Shown here: in pieces, positions 47,187 to 56,160 of the stretch | Layout of the letters: each line of letters opens with the position of its first letter | Numbering within the stretch: the stretch's first letter is position 1 | NCBI RefSeq assembly: GCF_020532555.1 | Contig: NZ_JAJBBR010000002.1 | Location: 186,001 to 250,000 of the forward strand | From: Microvirga lenta | GTDB lineage: Bacteria > Pseudomonadota > Alphaproteobacteria > Rhizobiales > Beijerinckiaceae | Direction of reading: 5' to 3' | Length of the DNA: 64,000 nucleotides | Translations under genes and position numbers: made by a program | The notes under the pieces: generated by a model | Database searches by the model: none | What the model was told of the DNA's origin: nothing | What the model saw: the letters and a program-made list of their open reading frames with translations, nothing else

Positions 47187-47930
47187 TCAGTCCCGCGCCG
47201 CGAGCAGCATGTAGTTGACCGCCATGTCCCGCGAGAGGGACCAGTCGCCCCGCAGCGGGTTGTAGGCGACGCCGGTCGTGTCGGCGACCCGGAAGCCCGC
47301 ATTCTCGATGGCGGCGGTCAGCTCGTCCGGGGTGACGAACTTGTCCCATTCGTGGGTGCCCTTGGGCAGCCAGCCGAGCACGTATTCCGCGCCCACGATG
47401 GCGAGGGCGAAGGAGCGCAGGGTCCGGTTGATCGTCGCCATGGCGAGCGCTCCGCCCGGCTTCACGGCCCGGGCACAGGCCTCCACGAAGGCCTGCACGT
47501 CGGCCACGTGCTCCACCACCTCCATGGCCAGCACCATGTCGAAGGCTTCTCCCTTGGCCACCACGGATTCCACCGTCTCGTTCCGGTAATCGACCTCCAG
47601 GCCGGCGCGCTCCGCATGGAGCCGGGCCACGGAGATGTTGGTCGGGGCGGGATCGAGGCCGGTCACCCGCGCGCCGAGGCGCGCCAGGGGCTCGGACAGA
47701 ACGCCGCCGCCGCAGCCCACGTCGAGGATCGTGAGCCCTTCCAGGGACCGGGGCGAGCGGGGGTCGCGCCCGAACCGGCGGCAGGCCTCGTCCCGCACAT
47801 AGGCCAGACGGACCGGGTTGAACTTGTGGAGGACCCGCATCGGCCCCTTCGGGTCCCACCAGGTCTCGGCGATCCGCTCGAAGCGGGCGACCTCGGCCGG
47901 GTCGATGGTGGTCGATGCGCCCTCGGACAT
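47187..47930 (-). CDS. ubiG: Ubiquinone biosynthesis O-methyltransferase UbiG
   Basis: UbiG performs both O-methylations of ubiquinone synthesis. The 247-residue protein has the N-terminal FERIAETWWDPKGPMRVLHKFNPVR, motif I ILDVGCGGGVLSEPLARLGA, MEVVEHVAD and LPKGTHEWDKFVTPDEL, all typical. The ATG at 47930 follows AAGGAG at correct spacing and is preferred to an upstream TTG. It is divergent from lysC, with the shared 145-base gap as promoter region. Confidence 0.95.
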   Translation of the reverse strand: MSEGASTTIDPAEVARFERIAETWWDPKGPMRVLHKFNPVRLAYVRDEACRRFGRDPRSPRSLEGLTILDVGCGGGVLSEPLARLGARVTGLDPAPTNISVARLHAERAGLEVDYRNETVESVVAKGEAFDMVLAMEVVEHVADVQAFVEACARAVKPGGALAMATINRTLRSFALAIVGAEYVLGWLPKGTHEWDKFVTPDELTAAIENAGFRVADTTGVAYNPLRGDWSLSRDMAVNYMLLAARD

Positions 47931-48075
47931 CGGCAAACTCCTTTGGCTCCCCCTCGAAAGCGAGAGGACGTATGCAATTCTGCGCGTTGACAGCGCGAAG
48001 CCTCGCCGTCATGTATACGCGCCTTTTCGCGCCGCGAAGGGGCAAATTTTCCCTCTCCTCACGGCCTTTTCGCTC

Positions 48076-49314
48076 ATGCCCCGTCTCGTCATGAAGTTCG
48101 GCGGTACATCCGTCGCCACGGTTGAACGTATCCGCAATGTGGCGCGGCACGTCAAACGCGAGGTCGAGGCCGGTTACGACGTGGCCGTGGTGGTCTCCGC
48201 CATGTCGGGCAAGACGAACGAGCTCGTCGGCTGGGTCAAGGAGGCGTCGCCCCTCTACGATTCGAAGGAATACGACGTGGTCGTCGCCTCGGGCGAGCAG
48301 GTCACCTCGGGCCTTCTGGCGATCGCCCTTCAGGAAATGGGCCTGAAGGCCCGCTCCTGGCAGGGCTGGCAGATCCCGATCATGACCTCCGACGCCCACG
48401 GCTCCGCGCGAATCGCCGCCATCGACGGCACCGGGATCCTCCAGGGCTTCACCAAGGAGCGGGAAATCGCCGTTGTGTCGGGCTTCCAGGGCCTGCACCA
48501 GCCGACCCAGCGGGTGACCACCCTGGGGCGCGGCGGCTCGGACACCAGCGCCGTGGCGCTGGCCGCCGCCATCCAGGCGGAGCGCTGCGACATCTATACG
48601 GACGTGGACGGCGTCTACACCACCGATCCGCGAATCGTGTCCAAGGCCCGGCGCCTGGACAAGGTTTCCTACGAGGAAATGCTGGAAATGGCCTCGCTCG
48701 GGGCCAAGGTGCTTCAGGTCCGCTCGGTCGAGCTCGCCATGATGCACCGGGTGCCGACCTATGTGCGCTCCAGCTTCGACGACCCCGCCGATCCGAAGCT
48801 CGGCACCCTCATCTGCGACGAGGAAGACATCATGGAACAGCAGGTTGTGACGGGCATCGCCTATTCGCGCGACGAGGCCCAAATCACGTTACGCAACGTC
48901 GCGGACAAGCCCGGCATCGCCGCCTCGATCTTCGTGCCGCTCGCCGAGGCCAACGTGAACGTGGACATGATCATCCAGGTCGTGTCGGACAACAACACCA
49001 CCACGGACATCACCTTCACGGTCCCGGCCGCCGACTACGAGCGGGCCTGCGCGGTGCTCAACGAGCACAAGGACGAGATCCAGTTCCGCGACCTGCAGGG
49101 CGCCACCGACGTGGTGAAGGTTTCGGCCATCGGCGTCGGCATGAGAAGCCATGCGGGCGTGGCCGCCAGGGCCTTCAAGGCCTTGGCCGACAAGGGGATC
49201 AACATCCGCGCCATCACGACCTCGGAGATCAAGTTCTCGGTTCTGATCGACTCGGCCTACACGGAGCTTGCCGTGCGCACGCTCCACTCGCTATACGGCC
49301 TTGATCAAGCCTGA
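48076..49314 (+). CDS. lysC: Aspartate kinase
   Basis: This enzyme phosphorylates aspartate, the entry step to lysine, threonine and methionine. The 412-residue protein has VMKFGGTSVA, LGRGGSDTSAVALAA and TDVDGVYTTDPRIV in the kinase domain, then two ACT domains (TLRNVADKPGIAASIF ... SAIGVGMRSHAGVAARAF) for feedback control by amino acids. It starts at ATG 48076. ptsP follows 85 bases later. Confidence 0.97.
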   Translation: MPRLVMKFGGTSVATVERIRNVARHVKREVEAGYDVAVVVSAMSGKTNELVGWVKEASPLYDSKEYDVVVASGEQVTSGLLAIALQEMGLKARSWQGWQIPIMTSDAHGSARIAAIDGTGILQGFTKEREIAVVSGFQGLHQPTQRVTTLGRGGSDTSAVALAAAIQAERCDIYTDVDGVYTTDPRIVSKARRLDKVSYEEMLEMASLGAKVLQVRSVELAMMHRVPTYVRSSFDDPADPKLGTLICDEEDIMEQQVVTGIAYSRDEAQITLRNVADKPGIAASIFVPLAEANVNVDMIIQVVSDNNTTTDITFTVPAADYERACAVLNEHKDEIQFRDLQGATDVVKVSAIGVGMRSHAGVAARAFKALADKGINIRAITTSEIKFSVLIDSAYTELAVRTLHSLYGLDQA

Positions 49315-49399
49315 TTGACGTCTCGTCGGTGAGGCTGCGACACTCAACGCTCGCCGCCGGTGCGCCCGTCGGCCAACAAGGACGGGAACTGAAAAGCTC

Positions 49400-51667
49400 A
49401 TGCCAAGCGCTCCCGGCGGTCCGCGCCTTCTGCTGCGCCGCCTCCGCGAGATTATGGCGGAGCCGGTAGGCGCACAGGACCGTCTCGACAAGATCGTCAT
49501 CCTGATCGCCGCGAACATGGTGGCGGAGGTGTGCTCCGTCTACGTGATGCGCGGCGACGGCGTGCTCGAGCTGTTCGCCACCGAAGGCCTGAACCGGGAA
49601 GCCGTCCACCTCACCACCATGCGGGCGGGCGAAGGCCTCGTGGGCCAGATCGCCGCGACCGCGGAGCCTCTGGCCCTGTCGGACGCCCAGAGCCACCCGG
49701 CCTTCTCCTACAAGCCCGAGACGGGCGAGGAGATCTACCACGCCTTCCTGGGCGTGCCGCTCCTGCGCGCCGGCAACACGCTCGGCGTCCTCGTGGTCCA
49801 GAACCGGACCTACCGGGTCTATACGGAAGAGGAGATCGAGGCGCTCCAGACCACCGCCATGGTGCTGGCCGAGATGCTGGCCTCCGGCGAGCTTCAGGCC
49901 CTGGCGCCGGTGGAGACCGGCATCGCGCTCAGGCGGCCGGTGCACCAGAAGGGCCTCGCCCTCGCCGACGGCGTCGGCCTCGGGCACGTGGTGCTGCACG
50001 AGCCGCGGGTGGTGGTGAAGAACCTCATCGCCGAGAACGTGGAGGCCGAGCTCAAGCGCCTGGAAGACGCCATCGCCGAGGTCCGCGCCACCATCGACGA
50101 GCTGATCGAGCGGGGCGACGTGGCCCATCACGGCGAGCACCGGGAGGTGCTGGAGACCTTCCGCATGTTCGCCCATGACCAGGGCTGGCTCCGGCGCATG
50201 CGCGAGGCGGTGACGTCGGGCCTGACGGCGGAAGCGGCGGTGGAGCGGGTGCAGTCGGACAACCGCGCCCGCATGATGCGCCAGACGGATCCCTATCTGC
50301 GCGAGCGCCTGCACGATCTCGACGATCTCGCCAACCGCCTGCTGCACCGGCTCGTGGGCCGCGATCTCGTGGCCGGGCACGGCCTGCTTCCGGACAACGC
50401 CATTCTCGTCGCCCGCTCCATGGGACCGGCGGCCCTTCTCGATTACGACCGCTCGCGCCTGCGCGGCCTCGTGCTCGAAGAGGGTGGGCCCACCAGCCAC
50501 ATCGCCATCGTGGCCCGCGCCCTCGGAATTCCCGCCGTGGGCGAGGTGGAAAACGTCACCTCCCTGGCCGAGCAGGGCGATGCCATCATCGTTGACGGCG
50601 CGGCGGGCGAGGTGCAGATCCGCCCCAACCCGGACGTCGAGGCGGCCTATGCCGAGAAGGCGCGCCTGCGGGCCAAGCGCCAGGAGCAGTATCTCAAGCT
50701 CCGGGACGTGCCGGCGGTCACCAAGGACGGGGTCGAGGTGACCCTCCAGCTCAATGCGGGCCTTCTCGTCGACCTGCCGCATCTCGCCGAGACCGGCGCG
50801 GCGGGGGTGGGCCTGTTCCGCACCGAGCTGCAGTTCATGATTGCCGAGCGGATGCCCTCGGCCAGCGAGCAGCAATCCCTCTACAGCGCCGTCTACGCGG
50901 CGGCGGGCGACCTGCCCGTGACCTTCCGGACCCTCGATATCGGCGGCGACAAGATCCTCCCCTACATGCAGGCGGTGGAGGAGGAGAACCCGGCCCTGGG
51001 CTGGCGCGCCATCCGCATCGGGCTCGACCGCCCGGGACTGCTGCGGGCGCAGGTGCGGGCACTCCTGAAGGCGGCCAGCGGACGGCCGTTGAAGATCATG
51101 TTCCCCATGGTCGCCACCTGCAACGAGTTCGTGCGCGCCAAGGCCCTGGTGGAGCGGGAACGGACGCACCTCGCCAATCACGGCCACCCGCTGCCCTCCG
51201 ACCTGAAGCTCGGGGTGATGCTCGAAATCCCCTCCCTGCTCTTCCAGCTCAGGGAAATCTGCACCCTGGCCGATTTCGTCTCCGTCGGCTCCAACGACCT
51301 GATGCAGTTCCTCTTCGCCATCGACCGCGAGAACCGCCGCGTGGCCGACCGCTTCGATCCCCTGAGCGCCCCCATGCTGCGGGCGCTCAAGCACGTGGCC
51401 GAGGAGGCGCGGGCGGCCAATTGCCAGGCGACGATCTGCGGCGAGATCGGCGGCAGGCCCCTGGAGGCGATGGCCCTGATCGGCCTCGGCTTCCGGGCGC
51501 TGTCCATGTCCCCGGCCGCCATCGGCCCGGTGAAGGCCATGCTGCTGGAGCTTCAGGCCGGAAAGGTCGCCGAGCTGATCAGGGACGAGCTCGAACATGA
51601 CGGGGGCGGCGATACGCTGCGCCCGAAGCTCCTCCGTTTTGCGGAAACCCATGGTATTCCGGTCTGA
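49400..51667 (+). CDS. ptsP: Phosphoenolpyruvate-protein phosphotransferase PtsP (nitrogen PTS enzyme I)
   Basis: PtsP starts the regulatory nitrogen phosphotransferase system by moving phosphate from PEP to NPr. The 755-residue protein has an N-terminal GAF domain (about residues 15-150), then the enzyme I domains with the phospho-His in [20 protein letters not shown]. The PEP-binding barrel follows ([42 protein letters not shown]). Its stop codon overlaps the prfA ATG (TGATG), so the two are translationally coupled. Confidence 0.96.
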   Translation: MPSAPGGPRLLLRRLREIMAEPVGAQDRLDKIVILIAANMVAEVCSVYVMRGDGVLELFATEGLNREAVHLTTMRAGEGLVGQIAATAEPLALSDAQSHPAFSYKPETGEEIYHAFLGVPLLRAGNTLGVLVVQNRTYRVYTEEEIEALQTTAMVLAEMLASGELQALAPVETGIALRRPVHQKGLALADGVGLGHVVLHEPRVVVKNLIAENVEAELKRLEDAIAEVRATIDELIERGDVAHHGEHREVLETFRMFAHDQGWLRRMREAVTSGLTAEAAVERVQSDNRARMMRQTDPYLRERLHDLDDLANRLLHRLVGRDLVAGHGLLPDNAILVARSMGPAALLDYDRSRLRGLVLEEGGPTSHIAIVARALGIPAVGEVENVTSLAEQGDAIIVDGAAGEVQIRPNPDVEAAYAEKARLRAKRQEQYLKLRDVPAVTKDGVEVTLQLNAGLLVDLPHLAETGAAGVGLFRTELQFMIAERMPSASEQQSLYSAVYAAAGDLPVTFRTLDIGGDKILPYMQAVEEENPALGWRAIRIGLDRPGLLRAQVRALLKAASGRPLKIMFPMVATCNEFVRAKALVERERTHLANHGHPLPSDLKLGVMLEIPSLLFQLREICTLADFVSVGSNDLMQFLFAIDRENRRVADRFDPLSAPMLRALKHVAEEARAANCQATICGEIGGRPLEAMALIGLGFRALSMSPAAIGPVKAMLLELQAGKVAELIRDELEHDGGGDTLRPKLLRFAETHGIPV

Positions 51668-52755
51668 TGTCGATCGCCCCTCCCTCTGAACGCCTGAACG
51701 CCATCCTCGCCCGCCATGACATCATCACGGCGACGCTCAATGCCGGCCCGGACCCGGAGACCTTCGTGGCCCTGTCCCGGGAGCTGGCCGAGCTCGACGA
51801 CGTGGTGGCGGCCATCCGCGCCTATCATGCGGTGGAGGAGAACCTGAAGGGCCTCCAGGCCCTCCTCGACGACCCCAAGACCGACCCGGAGATGCGCGCC
51901 CTCGCGGAGGAGGAGCTCCCCCAGGCCCGGGAGGACCTCGAGAACGCCGCCCAAGCCCTACGCATCATCCTCCTGCCCAAGGACGAGGCCGACGAGAAGA
52001 GCGCGATCCTCGAAATCCGCGCCGGCACCGGCGGCGACGAGGCCGCCCTGTTCGCCGGCGACCTGCTGCGCATGTACACCCGCTATGCGGACCTGAAGGG
52101 CTGGAAGGTCGAGATCGTCTCGGAGAGCGAGGGCACCGCCGGCGGCTACAAGGAGGTGGTGGCCGAGGTGAAGGGGCGCGGCGTGTTCGCGCGCCTGAAG
52201 TTCGAAAGCGGCGTGCACCGGGTGCAGCGCGTGCCGGACACGGAGACCCAAGGCCGCATCCACACCTCCGCCGCCACGGTCGCCGTGCTGCCCGAGGCCG
52301 AGGACGTGGACATCGCCATCAACGACGCCGATCTGAAGGTCGAGACGATGCGGGCGCAAGGCGCCGGCGGCCAGCACGTGAACAAGACCGAATCGGCGAT
52401 CCGCATCACCCATATCCCCACGGGAACCGTGGTCTTCGTGCAGGACGAGCGCTCTCAGCACAAGAACCGGGCCCGGGCGCTGTCGCTCCTGCGCGCCCGC
52501 CTCTACGACGCCGAGCGCACCGCCAAGGACGCCGCCCGCGCGGCCGACCGCAAGGCCCAGGTCGGCTCCGGCGACCGTTCCGAACGGATCCGCACCTACA
52601 ACTTTCCGCAGGGGCGCGTGACCGACCACCGGATCAACCTGACCCTGTACAAGCTCGAGGAGGTCATCAGCGGAAACGCCCTCGACGAGCTGATCGACGC
52701 CCTCGTGACCGAGCATCAGGCCGCCCAGCTCGCCGCGCAGGACGAGGCCGCATGA
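51667..52755 (+). CDS. prfA: Peptide chain release factor 1
   Basis: RF1 ends translation at UAA and UAG. The 362-residue protein has [22 protein letters not shown], the peptidyl-tRNA hydrolysis loop [15 protein letters not shown] with the GGQ, and the codon-recognition region [18 protein letters not shown]. It overlaps ptsP by one base and fosX by four (ATGA). In most alphaproteobacteria prmC, which methylates the GGQ glutamine, follows directly. Here about 1.04 kb intervenes. Confidence 0.98.
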   Translation: MSIAPPSERLNAILARHDIITATLNAGPDPETFVALSRELAELDDVVAAIRAYHAVEENLKGLQALLDDPKTDPEMRALAEEELPQAREDLENAAQALRIILLPKDEADEKSAILEIRAGTGGDEAALFAGDLLRMYTRYADLKGWKVEIVSESEGTAGGYKEVVAEVKGRGVFARLKFESGVHRVQRVPDTETQGRIHTSAATVAVLPEAEDVDIAINDADLKVETMRAQGAGGQHVNKTESAIRITHIPTGTVVFVQDERSQHKNRARALSLLRARLYDAERTAKDAARAADRKAQVGSGDRSERIRTYNFPQGRVTDHRINLTLYKLEEVISGNALDELIDALVTEHQAAQLAAQDEAA

Positions 52756-53165
52756 TCGAGGGCCTGAGCCACATCACCCTCGTCACCCGCGACCTGGAGC
52801 GCATGAGCGCCATCGTCGAGCAGGTCCTCGACGGCCGGGAGGTCTATTCCTCGGGGGACGACACCTTCTCCCTCTCGCGCGAAAAGTTCTTCGTCGCCGG
52901 CGGTCAATGGATCGCGGTCATGGAAGGCGAGAGCCTTCCGACCAGGACCTACAACCACATCGCCTTCAAGGTCGCCCCGGACGCCCTGGACGAGTACCGC
53001 CGCCGGATCGAGGCCCTCGGCCTCTCCATCCGCGAATCCCGCCCCCGCGTCGCCGGAGAAGGCAGCTCGCTCTATTTCTACGACGACGACAACCACCTGT
53101 TCGAGCTGCACACGGGCACCCTGGAGGAGCGGCTGGAGCGTTACCGGCGGGGCGCCGATACATAG
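52752..53165 (+). CDS. fosX: Fosfomycin hydrolase FosX
   Basis: This is a vicinal-oxygen-chelate metalloenzyme of the FosX type, which opens the fosfomycin epoxide with water. The 137-residue protein begins [20 protein letters not shown] and has the Mn ligands His7, His69 (TYNHIAFK) and Glu118 (LFELHTGTL). The FosX catalytic base Glu44 (FSLSREKFF) sits at the same residue number as in the characterised Mesorhizobium enzyme. Its ATG overlaps the prfA stop, so it is expressed with ptsP-prfA. The native substrate may be another epoxide. Confidence 0.9.
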   Translation: MIEGLSHITLVTRDLERMSAIVEQVLDGREVYSSGDDTFSLSREKFFVAGGQWIAVMEGESLPTRTYNHIAFKVAPDALDEYRRRIEALGLSIRESRPRVAGEGSSLYFYDDDNHLFELHTGTLEERLERYRRGADT

Positions 53166-53192
53166 TTCTGTTGACGACCCGCCGCGGATGTT

Positions 53193-53226
53193 CCCTCCCC
53201 CTCGCGGGGAGGGCTAGGGTGGGGGT
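53193..53226 (-). repeat. Family-A repeat, left end of the DUF559 unit
   Basis: CCCTCCCCCTCGCGGGGAGG followed by GCTAGGGTGGGGGT. Its reverse complement matches the copies at 53866-53901 and 28524-28560 (ACCCCCACCCTAGCCCTCCC type). Confidence 0.8.
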
Positions 53227-53278
53227 CGAACGACTGGGTGAAGGATTTCGAGGCTGTGAGCTTCGGTGCAGAACCGGA

Positions 53279-53301
53279 CAAGGCGTTCCGACTTTCCGGT
53301 C
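53279..53301. repeat. Inner inverted repeat, left copy
   Basis: CAAGGCGTTCCGACTTTCCG plus GTC. The reverse complement matches 53780-53802 at 19 of 23 positions. Confidence 0.7.
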
Positions 53302-53362
53302 GCTCATGCGGCACTTTTCCCACGAAAGGGAACCGGCGGCTTCGCCTCCTGAACGAACACCT

Positions 53363-53799
53363 ATGGTGAAGAGCTGGATCAGGGATCCGTCCAAACGCCC
53401 GACCGAGAGTCAAAAGCGTCACGCGCGTATCTTGCGCCGCCGCATGACAGAGCCGGAGAAAAAGCTCTGGTGGCATCTGCGTCACCGTCTGCCGCTGACT
53501 GGCGGCACTTCCGGCGTCAGGTCCCCATCGGCCCCTACGTGGCGGATTTCTGCTGCCTCGGATCGAGACTGGTCATCGAGGTTGATGGAAATCAGCACGG
53601 ATTCGAATGCAATGCCGTTCACGACAGGCGCAGGACGGATTATCTGAACGGCCGGGGCTTTCAGGTGATCCGGTTCGCGAACCGGGACGTCATGACGGCC
53701 ATCGATGACGTTCTCGATACGATTCGCGCTGCACTCGGCGCTGGAATCGTGCCCTGTGCGGGAGGGGACGAGGAGCAGGGATCGGAAAGTCGGAGCACC
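53363..53799 (+). pseudogene. Frameshifted DUF559 endonuclease-like gene
   Basis: DUF559 proteins have a Vsr/restriction-endonuclease-like fold. The N-terminal half reads RMTEPEKKLWWHLRHRLPLT in one frame. The expected continuation HFRRQVPIGPYVADFCCLGS, RLVIEVDGNQHGFECNAVHD and NGRGFQVIRFANRDVMTAID lies in the next frame. One base is missing near 53505, between LPLTG and HFRRQ. The catalytic Asp/Glu-Val-Asp residues are intact in the second half, so the loss is recent or a sequencing error. The second frame has no stop and runs on into prmC. Confidence 0.8.
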
Positions 53800-53802
53800 A
53801 TG
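53780..53802. repeat. Inner inverted repeat, right copy; contains the probable prmC start codon
   Basis: GATCGGAAAGTCGGAGCACC plus ATG. The final ATG, with GGAG four bases upstream, is the best start for prmC. Confidence 0.65.
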
Positions 53803-54756
53803 TCCAACCATTCAGGCTCAAGGCCCGATACAGGCATGTCCTCGGATCGGTCACCCAGCGGCACCACCCCCACCCCTACCCCTCCCCGCAAGGGGGAGGG
53901 GAAAGGCGGGCAGACCCGCGCGGAGGCTCTGGCGGCCCTGCGCCGGCGCCTGACGGAGGCCGGGTTTGGAACCGCCGGGCTCGATGCCCGCCTGCTGGTC
54001 CTCGCGGCCCTTGGGATCTCCGCGACCGACCTCATCGCCCGCCCCGACACGCTCCTGACGCCGGCCGAGGCGGAGCGTCTCGAAGCCTTCGCCCGCCGCC
54101 GCCTCGCCCATGAGCCGGTCGCGCGCATCGTCGGGGAGCGGGAGTTCTGGGGCCTGCCCTTCACCCTCTCGCCCGAAACCCTGGTGCCGCGGCCCGATAC
54201 GGAAACCCTGATCGAGACGGTGCTGGCGCTGCTTCCCGACCGGCAGGCGCGCCTGCGGATCGTCGATTTCGGGACCGGGTCCGGCTGCATCCTGACCGCC
54301 CTGCTCCACGAGCTGCCCCATGCGGAGGGGCTCGGGATCGACCGGTCCTTCGACGCGCTCCGCACCGCCCGCCGGAACGCCCAGCGGAACGGCGTCGGGG
54401 ACAGAAGTCTGTTCGCGGCCTCCGATTGGGCGAGCGCCCTGCAGGGGCGGTTCGACCTGATCGTCTCCAATCCTCCCTATATCGCCTCTCCCGTCATTCC
54501 GGGGCTCGACGCCGAGGTGCGGGAGCATGACCCCGTGCTCGCCCTCGACGGAGGCGCGGACGGGCTCGACGCCTACCGAATCCTGCTCGGCGAGGCGAAG
54601 CGCCTGCTCGTGCCGGGCGGGCTGATGGTGCTCGAGATCGGCTACGACCAGGCCGAGGCCCTGCAGCGCCTGGCTCGGGCCCATGCCCTTGAAATTCTCC
54701 GGGTGGCGCACGATCTATCGAGTAATCCCCGGTGCGTCGCCCTCAAACGGTCATGA
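53800..54756 (+). CDS. prmC: Peptide chain release factor N5-glutamine methyltransferase PrmC with repeat-encoded N-terminus
   Basis: PrmC methylates the GGQ glutamine of release factors. The conserved protein starts at TRAEALAALRRRLTEAGFGT and shows DFGTGSGCILTALLHELP, the catalytic SNPPYIAS and HDLSSNPRCVALKR. No start codon exists next to this core. The nearest are ATG 53836 and ATG 53800 (with GGAG), both inside or before the family-A repeat, which is translated in frame as SGTTPTPTPPRKGEGKGG. About 40 extra residues thus come from the inserted unit. The total is 318 residues from 53800. Confidence 0.9.
   Translation: MSNHSGSRPDTGMSSDRSPSGTTPTPTPPRKGEGKGGQTRAEALAALRRRLTEAGFGTAGLDARLLVLAALGISATDLIARPDTLLTPAEAERLEAFARRRLAHEPVARIVGEREFWGLPFTLSPETLVPRPDTETLIETVLALLPDRQARLRIVDFGTGSGCILTALLHELPHAEGLGIDRSFDALRTARRNAQRNGVGDRSLFAASDWASALQGRFDLIVSNPPYIASPVIPGLDAEVREHDPVLALDGGADGLDAYRILLGEAKRLLVPGGLMVLEIGYDQAEALQRLARAHALEILRVAHDLSSNPRCVALKRS
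53866..53901 (+). repeat. Family-A repeat, right end of the DUF559 unit, translated within prmC
   Basis: ACCCCCACCCCTACCCCTCC followed by CCGCAAGGGGGAGGGG. It is inverted relative to 53193-53226 and in the same orientation as 28524-28560. Confidence 0.8.
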
Positions 54757-55107
54757 TCGCAGGGGATAAGGATTCTTCTCCGAGAGCGAGAAAAGCTGAA
54801 ATACCGCTTGTTGGACCAGGCAGAACCCGCTAGATTCGGGTTAGAGATCGTCCTCGGTCTGAAGAAAGCGGTAGCTCCCATTTCGAGGAGCATGCCGAAA
54901 GACCAAACGATATCCATCGCGCAGGCAGGGGCTTTTTGAACAGCCGGGCGTGATCACTTGAACCCGACACTGAAGGATGGCCAAGGCTCGATCAGTCATG
55001 GCCGAACGACAGACGGTTGCCACGCGAACGGTGGGCGATAAGCCCGTTCGGTGAACATTGGCTTGCATCGCGTGGGCTCGAAGAACCAGCGAGGGTCGTA
55101 GACCAGA
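54757..55107. other. Gap without a supported gene; leader of the DUF4167 gene
   Basis: In these 351 bases I see no credible gene on either strand. A small hairpin AACCCG/CGGGTT lies near 54824-54842, without a T-tract. The region probably holds the end of the prmC transcript and the promoter and a long leader for the DUF4167 gene. Confidence 0.5.
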
Positions 55108-56097
55108 ATGAGACCAGGACAAAACAGGCGTATGCGCGGTCGTAGCCGCAACAACAACAACAACAAGGGCCCCAACCCACTGACGCGCAGCTACGAGTCG
55201 AACGGGCCGGACGTGAAGATTCGGGGCACCGCTCAGCACATTGCCGAGAAGTACAGCCAGCTCGCCCGCGATGCGCAGGCCAGCGGCGACCCGGTGGCGG
55301 CCGAGAACTATTTCCAGCACGCGGAGCACTACTTCCGCATCATCGCCGCTGCCCAGGAGCAGCTGCGCGAGCAGTACGGCTATCAGCAGCGCCCCTTCGA
55401 CGAGGACGGCGAGGACGATGGCTACGCTCAGGGAGAGCGCTCCGGCTTCGCCAACGGCGAGGACGGCGATCTCGGCTCGCAGCCCCAGCCTTTCGAGCAG
55501 CGCCAGGACGGTGACCGCCCCGCCCGCTTCGACCGCGGCGAGCGCCAGGACCGCCAGGATCGTGGCGACCGGCAGGACCGTCAGGAACGCGGCGACCGCC
55601 AGGATCGCGGCAACGGCAACCGGCGCGAGCGCTTCCAGCGCGACCGCGGCCCCCGTCAGGACTACCAGCGCGACGACCAGCCCCGTCAGGACTTCGACCG
55701 GGGCGAGCGCGACGACCAGCCCCGTCAGGAGCGCGGCGAGCGCCAGGACCGTAACGAGCGCTTCGAGCGCCCGGAGCGGAGCGAGCGTCAGGACCGCGGT
55801 GAGCGCCAGGAGCGCGGCGGCCGCGGCGAGTTCCGCCGGGAGCGGCGCCGCGAGGAGGCCGAGGCCTCCGATGCGGGCAGCCTGCCGGCCTTCCTGACCA
55901 ATCCGGTTCGTGCTCCCGTCGCCGTGGAGACCGAGGACAAGGCTCCGGCTCCTGCTCCGCAGGAAGCGGCCAACGACGAGGCCGAGGTGGCCCGTCCCCG
56001 CCGCCGCCGCCGTACCCGCCAGGAGATCGAGGCCGCCAACGCCCAGACCGAGGCCGGGTTCGAGCCGGCCGAGGTGAAGACCTCCGCCGCCGAGTAA
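55108..56097 (+). CDS. DUF4167 domain protein with Arg/Asp/Gln-rich repeats
   Basis: This 329-residue protein begins MRPGQNRRMRGRSRNNNNNK and has the DUF4167 core NPLTRSYESNGPDVKIRGTA and QHIAEKYSQLARDAQASGDP, then VAAENYFQHAEHYFRIIAAA. From about residue 130 to 260 it is a low-complexity tract of Asp-Arg-Gln and Glu-Arg units. The basic, disordered composition suggests RNA binding, but the function is not established. The C-terminus has an RRRRRTRQEIEAA segment. A strong terminator follows. Confidence 0.9.
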   Translation: MRPGQNRRMRGRSRNNNNNKGPNPLTRSYESNGPDVKIRGTAQHIAEKYSQLARDAQASGDPVAAENYFQHAEHYFRIIAAAQEQLREQYGYQQRPFDEDGEDDGYAQGERSGFANGEDGDLGSQPQPFEQRQDGDRPARFDRGERQDRQDRGDRQDRQERGDRQDRGNGNRRERFQRDRGPRQDYQRDDQPRQDFDRGERDDQPRQERGERQDRNERFERPERSERQDRGERQERGGRGEFRRERRREEAEASDAGSLPAFLTNPVRAPVAVETEDKAPAPAPQEAANDEAEVARPRRRRRTRQEIEAANAQTEAGFEPAEVKTSAAE

Positions 56098-56121
56098 GGC
56101 GAATTTTTTCAGAAGCGACAC

Positions 56122-56153
56122 GGAAAGGGAGAGCTCTGCTCTCCCTTTTTCTT
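56122..56153 (+). terminator. Rho-independent terminator after the DUF4167 gene
   Basis: AAAGGGAGAGC and GCTCTCCCTTT form a perfect 11-bp stem with a TCT loop, followed by TTCTTT. Confidence 0.92.
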
Positions 56154-56160
56154 TGCCCGC

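Larger units (their letters stand above)
53193..53901. mobile_element. Putative repeat-bounded nuclease unit (DUF559), decayed
   Basis: A 709-base unit is bounded by inverted family-A repeats (53193-53226 and 53866-53901). Nested inside are a second inverted pair of 23 bases (53279-53301 and 53780-53802, 19 of 23 positions matching) and a frameshifted DUF559 nuclease gene between them. It sits between fosX and prmC, which are normally close to prfA. No transposase is present, so if it moves it does so by another route. Mobility is inference. Confidence 0.55.

Noticed and set aside
53193-53901. Classical insertion sequence
   Set aside because: No transposase and no target-site duplication could be identified, so it is described as a repeat-bounded nuclease unit.
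53470-54756. A single fused DUF559-PrmC protein
   Set aside because: The open frame does join them, but the DUF559 start is in another frame and a ribosome site with ATG at 53800 better explains PrmC. The fusion is probably not translated as a whole.
55500-55830. Tandem GC-rich repeats that could be mistaken for a CRISPR or minisatellite
   Set aside because: Units are irregular, in frame, and encode the Asp-Arg-Gln tract of the DUF4167 protein. There is no constant repeat or spacer.
54841-56121. A minus-strand frame opposite the DUF4167 gene with hydrophobic composition
   Set aside because: It is a Leu/Ala/Val-rich shadow of the Asp-Arg-Gln repeat codons, with no start signal and no conserved family.
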